Origin: Acidobacteriota bacterium
GTDB lineage: Bacteria; Acidobacteriota; Terriglobia; Terriglobales; Acidobacteriaceae
Assembly (NCBI GenBank): GCA_021780075.1
Contig: JAJXZL010000003.1
Coordinates: 1-64,000 of the forward strand
Reading direction: 5' to 3'
Length of the DNA stretch: 64,000 nt
Positions 33,922 through 42,523 of the stretch are shown here, one piece after another (position 1 is the first letter of the stretch; the number at the start of each line of letters is the position of its first letter). The notes below the pieces were generated by a model, which was given only the letters and a program-made list of their open reading frames with translations, had not been told where the DNA came from and did not search any database. A program made the position numbers and the translations under genes.

Positions 33922-34527
33922 ATGGCTGTCACGCGAAGGCAAAAAGAGGTTCTCGATTTTCTTGAGTCGTTTGTCACCCGCAACGGTTACTCCCCTTCAT
34001 TTGAGGAGATTGCGCGCGGCATGGGACTGAAGAGTCTGGCCACTGTCCACAAGCACATCACCAACCTTGAGCGGAAGGGGATGCTCGACCGGGTTCATAA
34101 TCGCAGCCGCTCGATTGATGTGCTGCCGCCGGGCGCGCGCTCGCGCACCAGTGACCGGCTTCCGCTTGCCGGGCGCATCGCAGCGGGCTTGCCGGTGGAG
34201 ACGACCGAGGTGCCCGAAAGTATTTCCCTGCATGATGTGGTCGGAAACCGCGATGTTTTTGCCCTGGAGGTACGGGGGGACTCCATGCGCGACGAGCACA
34301 TTATCAATGGCGATTATGTACTGGTAGAGCGCACGCGCACTGCCCGCCAGGGAGAGATCGTGGTTGCGCTCGTGCATGGGGCTGAAACCACCCTGAAGCG
34401 CTTCTATTCCGAGGGCCAGGTGGTCCGCCTGCAGCCGGCCAACATTGAGATGGAACCGATCTATGTTCCAGCAGCGCAGGTGGCAATTCAGGGCCGCGTG
34501 CTCGGTGTGCTGCGCAAATACCGCTGA
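33922..34527 (+). CDS. lexA: SOS repressor LexA
   Basis: LexA represses DNA-damage genes and cleaves itself when RecA filaments form. The 201-residue protein has the N-terminal winged HTH (RRQKEVLDFLESFVTRNGYSPS...LKSLATVHKHITNLERKG), an Ala-Gly cleavage site in GRIAAGLPV, catalytic Ser in VRGDSMRDEHI and catalytic Lys in TTLKRFYSEG. ATG 33922 gives the canonical N-terminus. It appears to be translated from a leaderless mRNA (see promoter). A bidirectional terminator separates it from the convergent trxA. Confidence 0.97.
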   Translation: MAVTRRQKEVLDFLESFVTRNGYSPSFEEIARGMGLKSLATVHKHITNLERKGMLDRVHNRSRSIDVLPPGARSRTSDRLPLAGRIAAGLPVETTEVPESISLHDVVGNRDVFALEVRGDSMRDEHIINGDYVLVERTRTARQGEIVVALVHGAETTLKRFYSEGQVVRLQPANIEMEPIYVPAAQVAIQGRVLGVLRKYR

Positions 34528-34552
34528 AGCCACAGTGGCTATCCGAAATGCA

Positions 34553-34580
34553 AAAGGCCCGGCGAAATCGCCGGGCCTTT
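34553..34580. terminator. Bidirectional terminator between lexA and trxA
   Basis: A perfect 12-bp stem (AAAGGCCCGGCG / CGCCGGGCCTTT) with a four-base loop sits in the 73-base gap between two converging genes. A/T runs at each stem base give a U-tract in both directions. Confidence 0.9.
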
Positions 34581-34600
34581 CCACTTCCATGCGTCGCTTT

Positions 34601-34933
34601 TTATGCGAGGAGACGCTGTACCTTCTCTTCAATCACATTCTGGGGCGCATAGCCCACAATCTGATCCGCGATCATGCCTCCCTTGACAAACAGAAGCGTG
34701 GGAATGCCGCGAATGCCGAAGCGCGAAGCCGTAGCGCCATTCTCATCGACGTTCACCTTTGCCACCTTCAGCTTGCCGGCATAGGCTGCCGCCACGCCAT
34801 CAACAATGGGTCCAATGGCCTTGCACGGACCGCACCAGACCGCCCAGAAATCCACCAGAACCGGCTGCTCGCTGCGCAGCACTTCCTGGTCAAACGTTGC
34901 ATCGCTAACTTCAAGAACTCCCAATCCAGCCAT
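34601..34933 (-). CDS. trxA: Thioredoxin
   Basis: The 110-residue thioredoxin fold has the canonical active site WCGPC (FWAVWCGPCKAIGP), the cis-Pro loop (GIRGIPTLLFVKGG) and a standard length. It reduces protein disulfides in the cytoplasm using NADPH via thioredoxin reductase (not in the window). One change from the common FWAxWCGPCK is Val before Trp. It is monocistronic, with GGGAGG nine bases before the ATG. Confidence 0.96.
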   Translation of the reverse strand: MAGLGVLEVSDATFDQEVLRSEQPVLVDFWAVWCGPCKAIGPIVDGVAAAYAGKLKVAKVNVDENGATASRFGIRGIPTLLFVKGGMIADQIVGYAPQNVIEEKVQRLLA

Positions 34934-35089
34934 GTTCCTCCCTTGCTTTACCTGCCTGTTTCAAGTGTACCGGCAATCGTCATTCTATGGGATGCGGTCC
35001 CGGTGCAAAAGGTCGCAGGTCACAGCCGATCCTCACATGCAGAAGGACTTGGCCGGAGGCAGAAGGGATCATGAGTGATGCCGGCAAAT

Positions 35090-35125
35090 TAAAAGCGCCC
35101 GGATCCAGAAAGGACCTCGGGCGCT
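35090..35125 (-). terminator. Rho-independent terminator downstream of thrB and the candidate RNA
   Basis: The minus strand reads AGCGCCCG, a 16-nt loop, CGGGCGCT and then a TTTT tract. It is about 215 bases beyond the thrB stop and is the first terminator in that direction. Confidence 0.7.
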
Positions 35126-35280
35126 AGAGCAGCCCTCCCCCAGAACTGCCCACCGTGCGAATGTAGGTGTTCTTGTGTGCATTAGCAAGCAAACTTAGGT
35201 AACGATTACGAGCAGAATTACCCGGTGACTACTCAGGACGTAAACATCGCCCAGGGTAGCAGTTACGCTTAAGTTAACAG
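35090..35280 (-). ncRNA. Candidate structured small RNA ending in a terminator
   Basis: The 404-base gap between trxA and thrB (34934-35337) has no open gene but is highly structured. On the minus strand AACTTA...GTAAC (35275-35262) pairs with GTTAC...TAAGTT (35203-35192), closing an inner TACCC/GGGTA stem (35258-35254 with 35223-35219) and a GGGCG/CGTCC hairpin (35252-35248 with 35240-35236). The last keeps pairing only on the minus strand, by a G-U pair. Downstream, AGCGCCCG/CGGGCGCT (35125-35094) followed by TTTT forms an intrinsic terminator for minus-strand transcripts. It could be an independent sRNA or a structured 3' UTR of thrB. I could not match it to a named RNA family. Confidence 0.45.
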
Positions 35281-35337
35281 CGTGGTATTCCCCGCGATGA
35301 GTCAAGTCGCAAATCCACGTGCGCCAAAGGGTTCGCT

Positions 35338-36252
35338 TCAAACTGACGCGCTATACGGCCTTGCACCGGCGACCTCAAATCGGCAAACCTGCAGCTCCGC
35401 ATCTGGCAAGCCTCTGATGGCATTGAGAATTGCTGCCGATGCTGGTTCGATGCTTTCTTCTCCGTCGATGATCATCAACACTGCGGGCCCAGCACCGCTG
35501 AGGGCAGCGCCCAGAATGCCGTTGCTGCCCGCAAGCGGGAGCAACGGCGCGAGCAAGGGACAGATAGGAGAGCGATACGGCTGGTGCAGTCGATCCTTCA
35601 TTGCCAGGCGAAGCAGATCGCCGCGTCCCTGAGCGAAGGCCAGTCCCAGCAGAGAAACTGCCTGAATGTTCATCACGGCATCCGCGCGCGAGTAGCTCTC
35701 TGGCAATACGGCGCGGGCTTTGCTGGTAGCGAGCGGATCCGCGGGAAGAACGATGATTGCGCGCCACTCGGTTGGCGGGACAACGCGCGCGTAATGCACT
35801 GCGCGTCCTTCGTTTGCCGCCGTGACATACCCTCCCAGCCAGCACGCGGCGGCGTTGTCCGGATGCCCTTCCAGGGCACATGCCTCTTCCAGTATTTGTT
35901 CAGGGCTCCAGCCAAGCTGGCCAAAATGCACAGCCATGGCCACTGCGGCCAGCCTGCCCGCCGCGGACGAACCGCAGCCCATGCCTAGCGGAATCCCGTT
36001 AACCATACGCATGGCCAGGGGAATAACCGGCCTGTCGTTCTCTGCCAAGAGTCTCTTGTAAACATCCAGGATGAGATTATTCTCAATCTGCGCACAGCGC
36101 TTAGCGTCGCGGCCGGTTGCATCGATCTGAAACTCTGTGGCCTTTTTGGCCTCAATCTCAAGAAAGATATCCACCGCGACGGCTGCAGCGTCAAAACCGG
36201 GCCCTAGATTGGCTGACGTGGCGGGTAGTCGAAGACTTAGCGGAGCGCACAT
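35338..36252 (-). CDS. thrB: Homoserine kinase ThrB
   Basis: ThrB phosphorylates L-homoserine with ATP, the fourth step from aspartate to threonine. The 304-residue GHMP kinase has motif 1 (LRLPATSANLGPGFD), the ATP loop (PLGMGCGSSAAGRLAA) and motif 3 (GILGAALSGAGPAVL). Its ATG shares an A with the TGA stop of thrC (TGATG), so the two are translationally coupled and their products catalyse consecutive reactions. Confidence 0.96.
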   Translation of the reverse strand: MCAPLSLRLPATSANLGPGFDAAAVAVDIFLEIEAKKATEFQIDATGRDAKRCAQIENNLILDVYKRLLAENDRPVIPLAMRMVNGIPLGMGCGSSAAGRLAAVAMAVHFGQLGWSPEQILEEACALEGHPDNAAACWLGGYVTAANEGRAVHYARVVPPTEWRAIIVLPADPLATSKARAVLPESYSRADAVMNIQAVSLLGLAFAQGRGDLLRLAMKDRLHQPYRSPICPLLAPLLPLAGSNGILGAALSGAGPAVLMIIDGEESIEPASAAILNAIRGLPDAELQVCRFEVAGARPYSASV

Positions 36253-37604
36253 CAGGCACTGCCTTTCAGCGCGGACAGCACTGCCGAGGGAGTGGCATCG
36301 ACCGACACGGCATTGCGCCGCAGGGCATTCACATCCGCCTCGTGGCCTGCGATTTCCTGCTCATTCAGCAGCGTGCCGCGATGAAAATCGATGGTGTAAT
36401 CGGCGTCCTTGAGCGTGTGGCCGGTCAGCAGGAGCACGACGGTCTCGCCCGGGGCCACCTTGCCATCGGCACGCAGTTTTTTAAGCCCTGCCAGCGTGAC
36501 GGCAGAGGCCGGCTCGCAGCCGAGGCCCTCTGCGCCGAGTTCCGCCTTGGCAATGGCGATCTCCGTTTCGGTAACGTCAAGGCACCAGCCACCCGTTTCC
36601 TTTATGACCCGCGCAGCCTTGCGCCACGATGCTGGATTGCCGATGCGAATTGCCGTAGCGCGGGTGTGCGCCTCCACCGGCTCCATTGCAGCGCCGTTGC
36701 TTGCGGCAAAGCTGCGCACCAGAGGGTTGGCTCCCTCGGCCTGAATGACGGAGATGCGCGGCACCCTGGCCACAAGGCCCAGCTCATAGAGCTCGCGGAA
36801 GCCCTTGCCGAGGGCCGAACTGTTGGCCAGATTGCCGCCTGGCACGATCAGATGGTCGGGCACGGTCCAGTCAAACGCTTCGGCAATCTCGAAGGCCGGT
36901 GTCTTTTGCCCTTCCAGGCGATACGGGTTCACGGAGTTGAGCAGATAAATCGGCGCCTCGAGCACAATCTCAGTGAGAACGCGGACACAGCCGTCGAAGT
37001 CGGTCTTCAACTGGCAGGTCACCGCGCCGTAGTCCATGGCTTGCGACAGCTTGCCCCATGCAATTTTTCCCTCGGGGATCAGCACCAGGCTGCGCAACCC
37101 TGCGCGCGCAGCATAAGCGGCCATGGCTGCTGATGTGTTGCCTGTCGAAGCGCAGGCCACCCACTCAAAGCCACGCTCATGCGCCACGCTTAATGCCGCC
37201 GTCATTCCAGTGTCTTTGAAGGAACCGGTTGGATTCATGCCCTGATGCTTGGCAAAGAGCTTATCCATACCCAGGGTCTTTGCGGTGCGAATCAGCGGAT
37301 AGAGCGGCGTGTTGCCCTCGCGCAGGGTCACGGCGTTGCCAAAGCTGTCCAGGATCGGCAGAAGCTCGCGGAATCGCCAGACGCCGGACTGGTCAAGCGT
37401 CTCAAGAGAACTGCGGCGTTCGCGCCAGAGCCACTTGAGCGCGCCGGGATTGGGCCGATCATGGCCGTGGCGCTGGCTCCAGCCCGCGTACTCCACCTCA
37501 AAAAGATCGCCACACCGGGCGCACCGAAAATCGGGCAGGGCGTCGGAGCCGGAGATGAGTTCTCCGCATCCGATACAGCGTAACTGGTGCAGATTGTCGT
37601 TCAT
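36252..37604 (-). CDS. thrC: Threonine synthase ThrC
   Basis: ThrC converts O-phosphohomoserine to threonine with PLP. The 450-residue protein has an N-terminal zinc-ribbon-like segment with four cysteines (LRCIGCGEL, FRCARCGDL), the PLP lysine in NPTGSFKDTGMT, and a PLP-phosphate loop near GNTSAAMAAY. This is the type seen in plants and many bacteria with a two-cysteine-pair N-terminus, shorter than the E. coli form. It follows murB by 59 bases and overlaps thrB. Confidence 0.96.
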   Translation of the reverse strand: MNDNLHQLRCIGCGELISGSDALPDFRCARCGDLFEVEYAGWSQRHGHDRPNPGALKWLWRERRSSLETLDQSGVWRFRELLPILDSFGNAVTLREGNTPLYPLIRTAKTLGMDKLFAKHQGMNPTGSFKDTGMTAALSVAHERGFEWVACASTGNTSAAMAAYAARAGLRSLVLIPEGKIAWGKLSQAMDYGAVTCQLKTDFDGCVRVLTEIVLEAPIYLLNSVNPYRLEGQKTPAFEIAEAFDWTVPDHLIVPGGNLANSSALGKGFRELYELGLVARVPRISVIQAEGANPLVRSFAASNGAAMEPVEAHTRATAIRIGNPASWRKAARVIKETGGWCLDVTETEIAIAKAELGAEGLGCEPASAVTLAGLKKLRADGKVAPGETVVLLLTGHTLKDADYTIDFHRGTLLNEQEIAGHEADVNALRRNAVSVDATPSAVLSALKGSA

Positions 37605-37663
37605 GCCTGCATTCAGGTTACCAGCCTGCAGCGGCTTTTGCCGTGGGCTGATGGCATGAGGTT

Positions 37664-38722
37664 CTAGAAGCCGACCATCACCGGCTCCATCTCCAACCGA
37701 ATGCCAAAACGCACCTCGACTGCGTCCGCGATCTGGGCGGCGAGAGCGAGAATCGCATCAGCCGTGGCGCCGCCGCGGTTGATAAGCGCGAGCGTGTGCC
37801 GCGACGACACTCCGGCAGCTCCCAGTGCGTAGCCTTTGGTGAATCCGGCCTGCTCGATAAGCCAAGCGGCCGGAATCTTTACGCGTCCTGCATTTTCAGG
37901 CTCTGGCCCTGCTGGAAATCGCGGAGGCTGCTGGCCAATCACGGCCGCTATATTCCGCACCTGCTCTTCAGACACCACAGGATTTTTGAAGAAGCTGCCC
38001 GCGCTGCGGCAATCCGGATCGCCTTCGCGCAACAGCATCCCTTTGGATTGCCGAACACGGCGCACCACCGCTGCGACCTCAATGAGGCTGGCCTCAGTGC
38101 CCTCAGGAAATGCGCGCAGCAGGTCTGCATAGCGCAGCGTGGGCGCGGCGCCCGGAGTCACCCGATAGTCCACGCGGGTGACGAGGTAGCGCCCTCGATC
38201 AGTTGAATTGAAGCGGCTGCGGCGATATGCAAATCCGCACTCCGGCGCAGTGAACTCAACGAAGCTGTGCTCGATCAGGTCGTAGGCTCGAACGCGTTCA
38301 ATGGATGATGCGACCTCCTGCCCGTAGGCGCCGACATTCTGCACCGGCGTGCCACCCACCGTGCCGGGAATGCCGGCCAGGCACTCGATGCCGGCACAGT
38401 TGTCTGCGACCGCGCGCTCAACAAAACTGTCCCAGTCTTCTCCCGCAGCGGCCTGGTAGATGACCTGTCCAGACTGATCTTGCGTATCAGTTCGCGCAAT
38501 GCCGTGCAGGCCCACCTGCACCACGAGGCCGTCAAAACCGGCATCGGCGACCAGCAGATTGCTGCCGCCGCCCAGCACAAACAAGGGCTGAGCGTGCTCG
38601 CCTGCCCATGCAGCCGCCTCGGCAATCTCCTCTTCGCTTGCAGCCTTTACAAACCAGCGGGCCGGGCCACCGATACCCAAGGTCGTGAAGGGGGCCAGCA
38701 GCTTGTTTTCTTCCAGGAGCAT
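37664..38722 (-). CDS. murB: UDP-N-acetylenolpyruvoylglucosamine reductase MurB
   Basis: MurB reduces UDP-GlcNAc-enolpyruvate to UDP-MurNAc in peptidoglycan synthesis. The 352-residue flavoprotein has the FAD motif (LFVLGGGSNLLVADAGFDGLVV), substrate motif GIPGTVGGTPVQNVGAYGQEV, the type I YRRSRF segment, and the catalytic Ser in AGSFFKNP. The extended length and the C-terminal insert are typical of type I MurB (E. coli-like). It diverges from the bacilliredoxin gene over 71 bases and may start the murB-thrC-thrB transcript. Confidence 0.95.
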   Translation of the reverse strand: MLLEENKLLAPFTTLGIGGPARWFVKAASEEEIAEAAAWAGEHAQPLFVLGGGSNLLVADAGFDGLVVQVGLHGIARTDTQDQSGQVIYQAAAGEDWDSFVERAVADNCAGIECLAGIPGTVGGTPVQNVGAYGQEVASSIERVRAYDLIEHSFVEFTAPECGFAYRRSRFNSTDRGRYLVTRVDYRVTPGAAPTLRYADLLRAFPEGTEASLIEVAAVVRRVRQSKGMLLREGDPDCRSAGSFFKNPVVSEEQVRNIAAVIGQQPPRFPAGPEPENAGRVKIPAAWLIEQAGFTKGYALGAAGVSSRHTLALINRGGATADAILALAAQIADAVEVRFGIRLEMEPVMVGF

Positions 38723-38793
38723 CGGCTCAAGGCTACACTACCCGCATTTGACGGTAAAATGATTAAAGGCAACTTTCCCTGCCGGAGGCGACA

Positions 38794-39222
38794 ATGTACC
38801 CAGAATTGATGGTGATTCCCATGCGCGAGGAGCTGACGCGCGCCGGGATCAAGGAAACCCGCACCGCTGAAGATGTAGACGCCGCGCTTGCCCAGCCGGG
38901 CACGACGCTGCTGGTGGTCAACTCCATTTGCGGTTGCGCCGCAGGCAAGATGCGCCCCGGAGTGCGCCTGGCGCTGACAAACTCTGCCAGCCAGCCGGAC
39001 CAAAAGATCACAGTGTTTGCCGGCCAGGACCGCGAGGCCACTGAGCGCGCACGCAGCTACTTTGAGGGCAATCCCCCCACCTCACCGGCCATCGCCATTC
39101 TGCGCGACGGCAAGCTGGTCTACCTGATGCAGCGATTTGTGATTGAGCAGGCCACCGCGCAGCAGATCGCGAGCGAATTGATTCGCGCCTTCGACGAGCT
39201 CTGCGCAAAGACAACTGCATAG
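38794..39222 (+). CDS. Bacilliredoxin of the BrxA/BrxB (YphP/YqiW) family
   Basis: The 142-residue thioredoxin-fold protein carries the family CGC motif (NSICGCAAGKMRPGV) and matches the family throughout (MYPELMVIPMREELTRAGI..., KITVFAGQDREATERARSYF). In Firmicutes these proteins remove bacillithiol from oxidised proteins. Whether this organism makes bacillithiol cannot be told here, so a broader disulfide-isomerase role is possible. GGAGGCGAC precedes the ATG. It is followed by a bidirectional terminator. Confidence 0.93.
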   Translation: MYPELMVIPMREELTRAGIKETRTAEDVDAALAQPGTTLLVVNSICGCAAGKMRPGVRLALTNSASQPDQKITVFAGQDREATERARSYFEGNPPTSPAIAILRDGKLVYLMQRFVIEQATAQQIASELIRAFDELCAKTTA

Positions 39223-39252
39223 ACCCGCCTGGCGAACAGGCACAAGACAAGC

Positions 39253-39284
39253 AGAACGGCCTCCCCAAAATAGGAGGCCGTTCT
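39253..39284. terminator. Bidirectional terminator between bacilliredoxin and APC permease genes
   Basis: A perfect 12-bp stem (AGAACGGCCTCC / GGAGGCCGTTCT) with an 8-nt loop is followed by TTATTTG on the plus strand. On the minus strand the tail is TGCTTGTCTTG, weaker but T-rich. It lies between converging genes. Confidence 0.85.
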
Positions 39285-39309
39285 TATTTGCTCCAGACAA
39301 TTTTTGGGC

Positions 39310-40842
39310 TCAGTCGGCTTCGTCGGCTATCGATAGCGCCTGTACTTTGCTGTGCTTGACGGAGTATCCGAAGTAGATGATCAAACCGACGAGCAGCCAG
39401 CCAAACATGACCATCCAGGTGATGAGCGGCAGGTTGGTCATCAAGTAGAGCGCCGTAATAATGCCGAGTATCGGCACCAGCGGAACCAGCGGCGTACGGA
39501 AGGGCCTGTGCATGTCAGGATGCCGCACGCGCAAGACCCACACACCTGCACATACGATGGTGAATGCGAGCAAGGTGCCGATATTCACGAGTTCGGCAAG
39601 CCGGTCAATGGGAAGAAAGCCGGGCATGATGGCCACAATAGCGCCAACCACGATGGTTGAGATCCACGGCGTGCGAAATTTGGGATGAATCTCCGAGGCC
39701 CACTTGGGGAGCAAACCATCGCGGGACATGGAGAAGAAGACGCGCGACTGGCCCAGCAGCATGACCAGCATCACGGTTGCCAGTCCAAACACTGCGCCAA
39801 TCTTCACCAGCAGGGATCCCCACTTGACGCCTGTCGCGTCAATGCCCAGCGCTACCGGATCAGCAACGTTCAGCGACTTGTAATTCACCAGGCCGGTAAG
39901 CACGGTGGACACGACAATATAAAGAATCGTGCAGATCACGAGCGAGCCGAGGATGCCGAGAGGCATATCCTTCTGCGGATTCTTTGCCTCCTGCGCCGCG
40001 GTTGAAACGGCGTCAAAGCCGATGTAGGCGAAGAAAATGGATGCGGCGCCGGTGGCAATGCCTTTGAATCCGAAATTTCCGTGCCCGTCGGACGGGGGGA
40101 AGTACGGGTGCCAGTTGGCCCAGGCCAGATGCGGGTGCTTCGCGATGAAGTAGATGCCGATGACGAGGAAGACACCTACAATTCCGAGCTTGACCACCAC
40201 GATGGTCGAGTTCAGATTGGCCGATTCCTTAATGCCAATTACCAGTACGGTAGTGACCAGCAGAATGGCGAGAATGGCGACAAGATTGAAGAGCCCTGTC
40301 GCGTGCTGCAACCCGACGGGACTGACGCCCGCAGGCAGCGAGGCCTGGGGCATCCAGCGATTCTGAAAGAAGACCAGCGGAGTGCCGGGGGTGGCCGTGA
40401 GCTGCGGCGGGATGTAAATATGCAACTGCTGCAGAAGGCTGTTGAAGTATCCTGCCCAGCCCGAGGCAACGGTTGCCGCACCAAAGCCGTACTCCAGTCC
40501 CAGATCCCAGCCGATAATCCAGGCCACAAACTCGCCCAGCGTTGCATATCCGTATGTATAGGCTGAGCCTGCAATGGGAATGATGGAAGCGAATTCGGCG
40601 TAGCAGAGTCCGGCAAAGGCACAGGTGATGCCGGCAAGTACAAAGCTCAGGGCCACCGCGGGGCCTGCGTGGACGGCTGCGGCCTGGCCTGTAAGCACGA
40701 AGATTCCGGCGCCGATAATGGCGCCGATGCCAAGGGTAATCAGGTTCATCGCTCCGAGTGAGCGCTTGAGCGTGTGTTCGCCCTCTTCATTCGCCTCTTG
40801 CGTAAGGAGCGACATGGGCTTGATGCGAAGCAGTCTGGACAT
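39310..40842 (-). CDS. APC-superfamily amino acid permease, CAT-like
   Basis: The 510-residue protein has about 12 to 13 hydrophobic helices. It shows the cationic amino acid transporter (CAT) type start (LKRSLGAMNLITLGIGAIIGAGIFVLTGQAAAVHAGPAV) with the helix-1 GAIIGAGIF substrate motif, and FFAYIGFDAVSTAAQEAKNPQKDMPLGI in helix 6. Substrates are likely amino acids; specificity cannot be deduced. The ATG at 40842 begins 18 bases after the stop of the second permease, so thiE, the two permeases and perhaps the DinB-like gene may form one leftward string. Confidence 0.92.
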   Translation of the reverse strand: MSRLLRIKPMSLLTQEANEEGEHTLKRSLGAMNLITLGIGAIIGAGIFVLTGQAAAVHAGPAVALSFVLAGITCAFAGLCYAEFASIIPIAGSAYTYGYATLGEFVAWIIGWDLGLEYGFGAATVASGWAGYFNSLLQQLHIYIPPQLTATPGTPLVFFQNRWMPQASLPAGVSPVGLQHATGLFNLVAILAILLVTTVLVIGIKESANLNSTIVVVKLGIVGVFLVIGIYFIAKHPHLAWANWHPYFPPSDGHGNFGFKGIATGAASIFFAYIGFDAVSTAAQEAKNPQKDMPLGILGSLVICTILYIVVSTVLTGLVNYKSLNVADPVALGIDATGVKWGSLLVKIGAVFGLATVMLVMLLGQSRVFFSMSRDGLLPKWASEIHPKFRTPWISTIVVGAIVAIMPGFLPIDRLAELVNIGTLLAFTIVCAGVWVLRVRHPDMHRPFRTPLVPLVPILGIITALYLMTNLPLITWMVMFGWLLVGLIIYFGYSVKHSKVQALSIADEAD

Positions 40843-40860
40843 GAACGAGGAACTTCCTCC

Positions 40861-42441
40861 TCAACGGTTAATACCTGAAACTGAAGCCGAAGGACGCGCA
40901 GAGCGCCGCGACCAGAAGAGATACACGGGAATGCCGAGCAGGACGAGCACCAGGCCCGGCCACGTGTATTGAGGCTTGTAACGCAATAATACGACACAGA
41001 TCCATGTAGCCATCACGATGTAAAGCGCGGGCAGCACAGGATAGCCCAGCGCCTTGTAAGGCCGCGGTGCATCGGGCCGCTTGAAGCGCAGCACGAACAA
41101 GCCCGCGATGGTGAGGATATAAAACACCAGCACGGCGAAGATGATGTAGTCCAGCAACTGGCTGTAGGAGCCCGAGAGGCACAGCAGCGTTGCCCAGCAG
41201 GCCTGGACAGCCAAACCAGCCGCCGGTGTCTTGTAGCGCGGGTGCAGCCTGCCCACGGACTTGAAAAACAGACCGTCCCGGCTCATTGCGTAGTAGACGC
41301 GCGCCCCGGCCAGCGACAGGCCGTTGGCGCAGCCAAACGTCGAGATGAGGATGGCTGCGGCCATCAACTGCGCTCCGCCGGAGTGGAAAATCTGCTCCAG
41401 CACTGCCGTGGCCACGCGATCTTCCGTGGCATGTTGCAGTCCCCGCGCCATCACCGTGGCGCCATGCGGGTCACCGTGCATGGGCAGCACCAACAGGTAG
41501 CCCAGCGACACAAGGAAGTACACCGTGAGCACGAATCCAGCGCCAAGCACCAGCGAGAGAGGCAGATTGCGCCGCGGATTCTTGACTTCACCCGCAGTGA
41601 ACGTGACGTTGTTCCACGCATCGGCAGAAAACAGCGAACCCACCTGCACCACGGCAAGAATCACCAGCAGGTTGACCATGACCATTGGCCCGCCAATGCC
41701 CACCTGTACCGGATGCAGCGCGCTCCACCCCGCGTTCTTCCAGAACTGGTGCCAGCCTTCGCCGAAGTTGGCGTTCCATGCGGTTGCGTTGGGACCGAGG
41801 GTGAATGCAAGCAGCACCAGCGCGGCCAGGGACAGTGCCTTCGCCGTGGTAAAGATGTTCTGGATAAACGCACCCAACCGCAGGCCAAACATGTTGACCA
41901 CTGCCAGCAGAATCACGATCGCAATGCCGGTCAGGTTTGCCGTATTGACGCCGATCTCCATGTTGCCCAGCATCATGGGCCCCACCTGGAATGCTGGCAC
42001 ATGCGCGATATGCCAAAGCCAGTGCGATGTGGAGACAGTGGGAAAAAATACGCCGAGAAATTTGGCAAAGGCCACGCAGACGGCGGCGATGGTGCCGGTC
42101 TGAATCACCAGGAAGAGCGTCCATCCGTAGAGAAATCCCCACAGCGGCCCGAGCGACTCTCGCAGGTAAACGTACTGGCCGCCGGCCTTGGGCATCATGG
42201 CCGCCAGCTCGCCATAACTCAGCGCGCCGATCATGGTCATGATTGCGGTGACCACCCAGGCCGCCAGCAGAAGTGCGGGCGAGTCAGTGCCGCGCGCAAT
42301 GTCCGCGTCCACAAGAAAAATGCCGGACCCAATCATCGACCCTGCAACGATGGCTGTGGCGCTGAACAGGCCGAGACTCTGAACCAACCTTTGCGCATCG
42401 GTTGCAGATTCCGGATCAGGAGTGAGGTTTGCGGTTGTCAC
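40861..42441 (-). CDS. Second APC-superfamily amino acid permease
   Basis: The protein has about 12 transmembrane helices, with the APC signature SATAIVAGSMIGSGIF in helix 1 and a basic gating segment after helix 5. It resembles the LAT/SteT-type exchangers (PKAGGQYVYLRESLGPLWGFLYGWTLF), different from its CAT-like neighbour. The ORF-track version (695 residues) runs upstream into thiE in another frame and is an artefact. The first usable start downstream of thiE is GTG 42441, giving 526 residues; a ribosome binding site is not obvious, so this start is uncertain. Gene order is thiE-permease-permease. Confidence 0.88.
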   Translation of the reverse strand: MTTANLTPDPESATDAQRLVQSLGLFSATAIVAGSMIGSGIFLVDADIARGTDSPALLLAAWVVTAIMTMIGALSYGELAAMMPKAGGQYVYLRESLGPLWGFLYGWTLFLVIQTGTIAAVCVAFAKFLGVFFPTVSTSHWLWHIAHVPAFQVGPMMLGNMEIGVNTANLTGIAIVILLAVVNMFGLRLGAFIQNIFTTAKALSLAALVLLAFTLGPNATAWNANFGEGWHQFWKNAGWSALHPVQVGIGGPMVMVNLLVILAVVQVGSLFSADAWNNVTFTAGEVKNPRRNLPLSLVLGAGFVLTVYFLVSLGYLLVLPMHGDPHGATVMARGLQHATEDRVATAVLEQIFHSGGAQLMAAAILISTFGCANGLSLAGARVYYAMSRDGLFFKSVGRLHPRYKTPAAGLAVQACWATLLCLSGSYSQLLDYIIFAVLVFYILTIAGLFVLRFKRPDAPRPYKALGYPVLPALYIVMATWICVVLLRYKPQYTWPGLVLVLLGIPVYLFWSRRSARPSASVSGINR

Positions 42442-42523
42442 CTTGATTGGTTTTACTCGAACGGGCTGAGGGTTGTCTTCCCTTTTTGCACGGTGTTTTT
42501 GATTCCGCGGGGTTTCCCTGACC

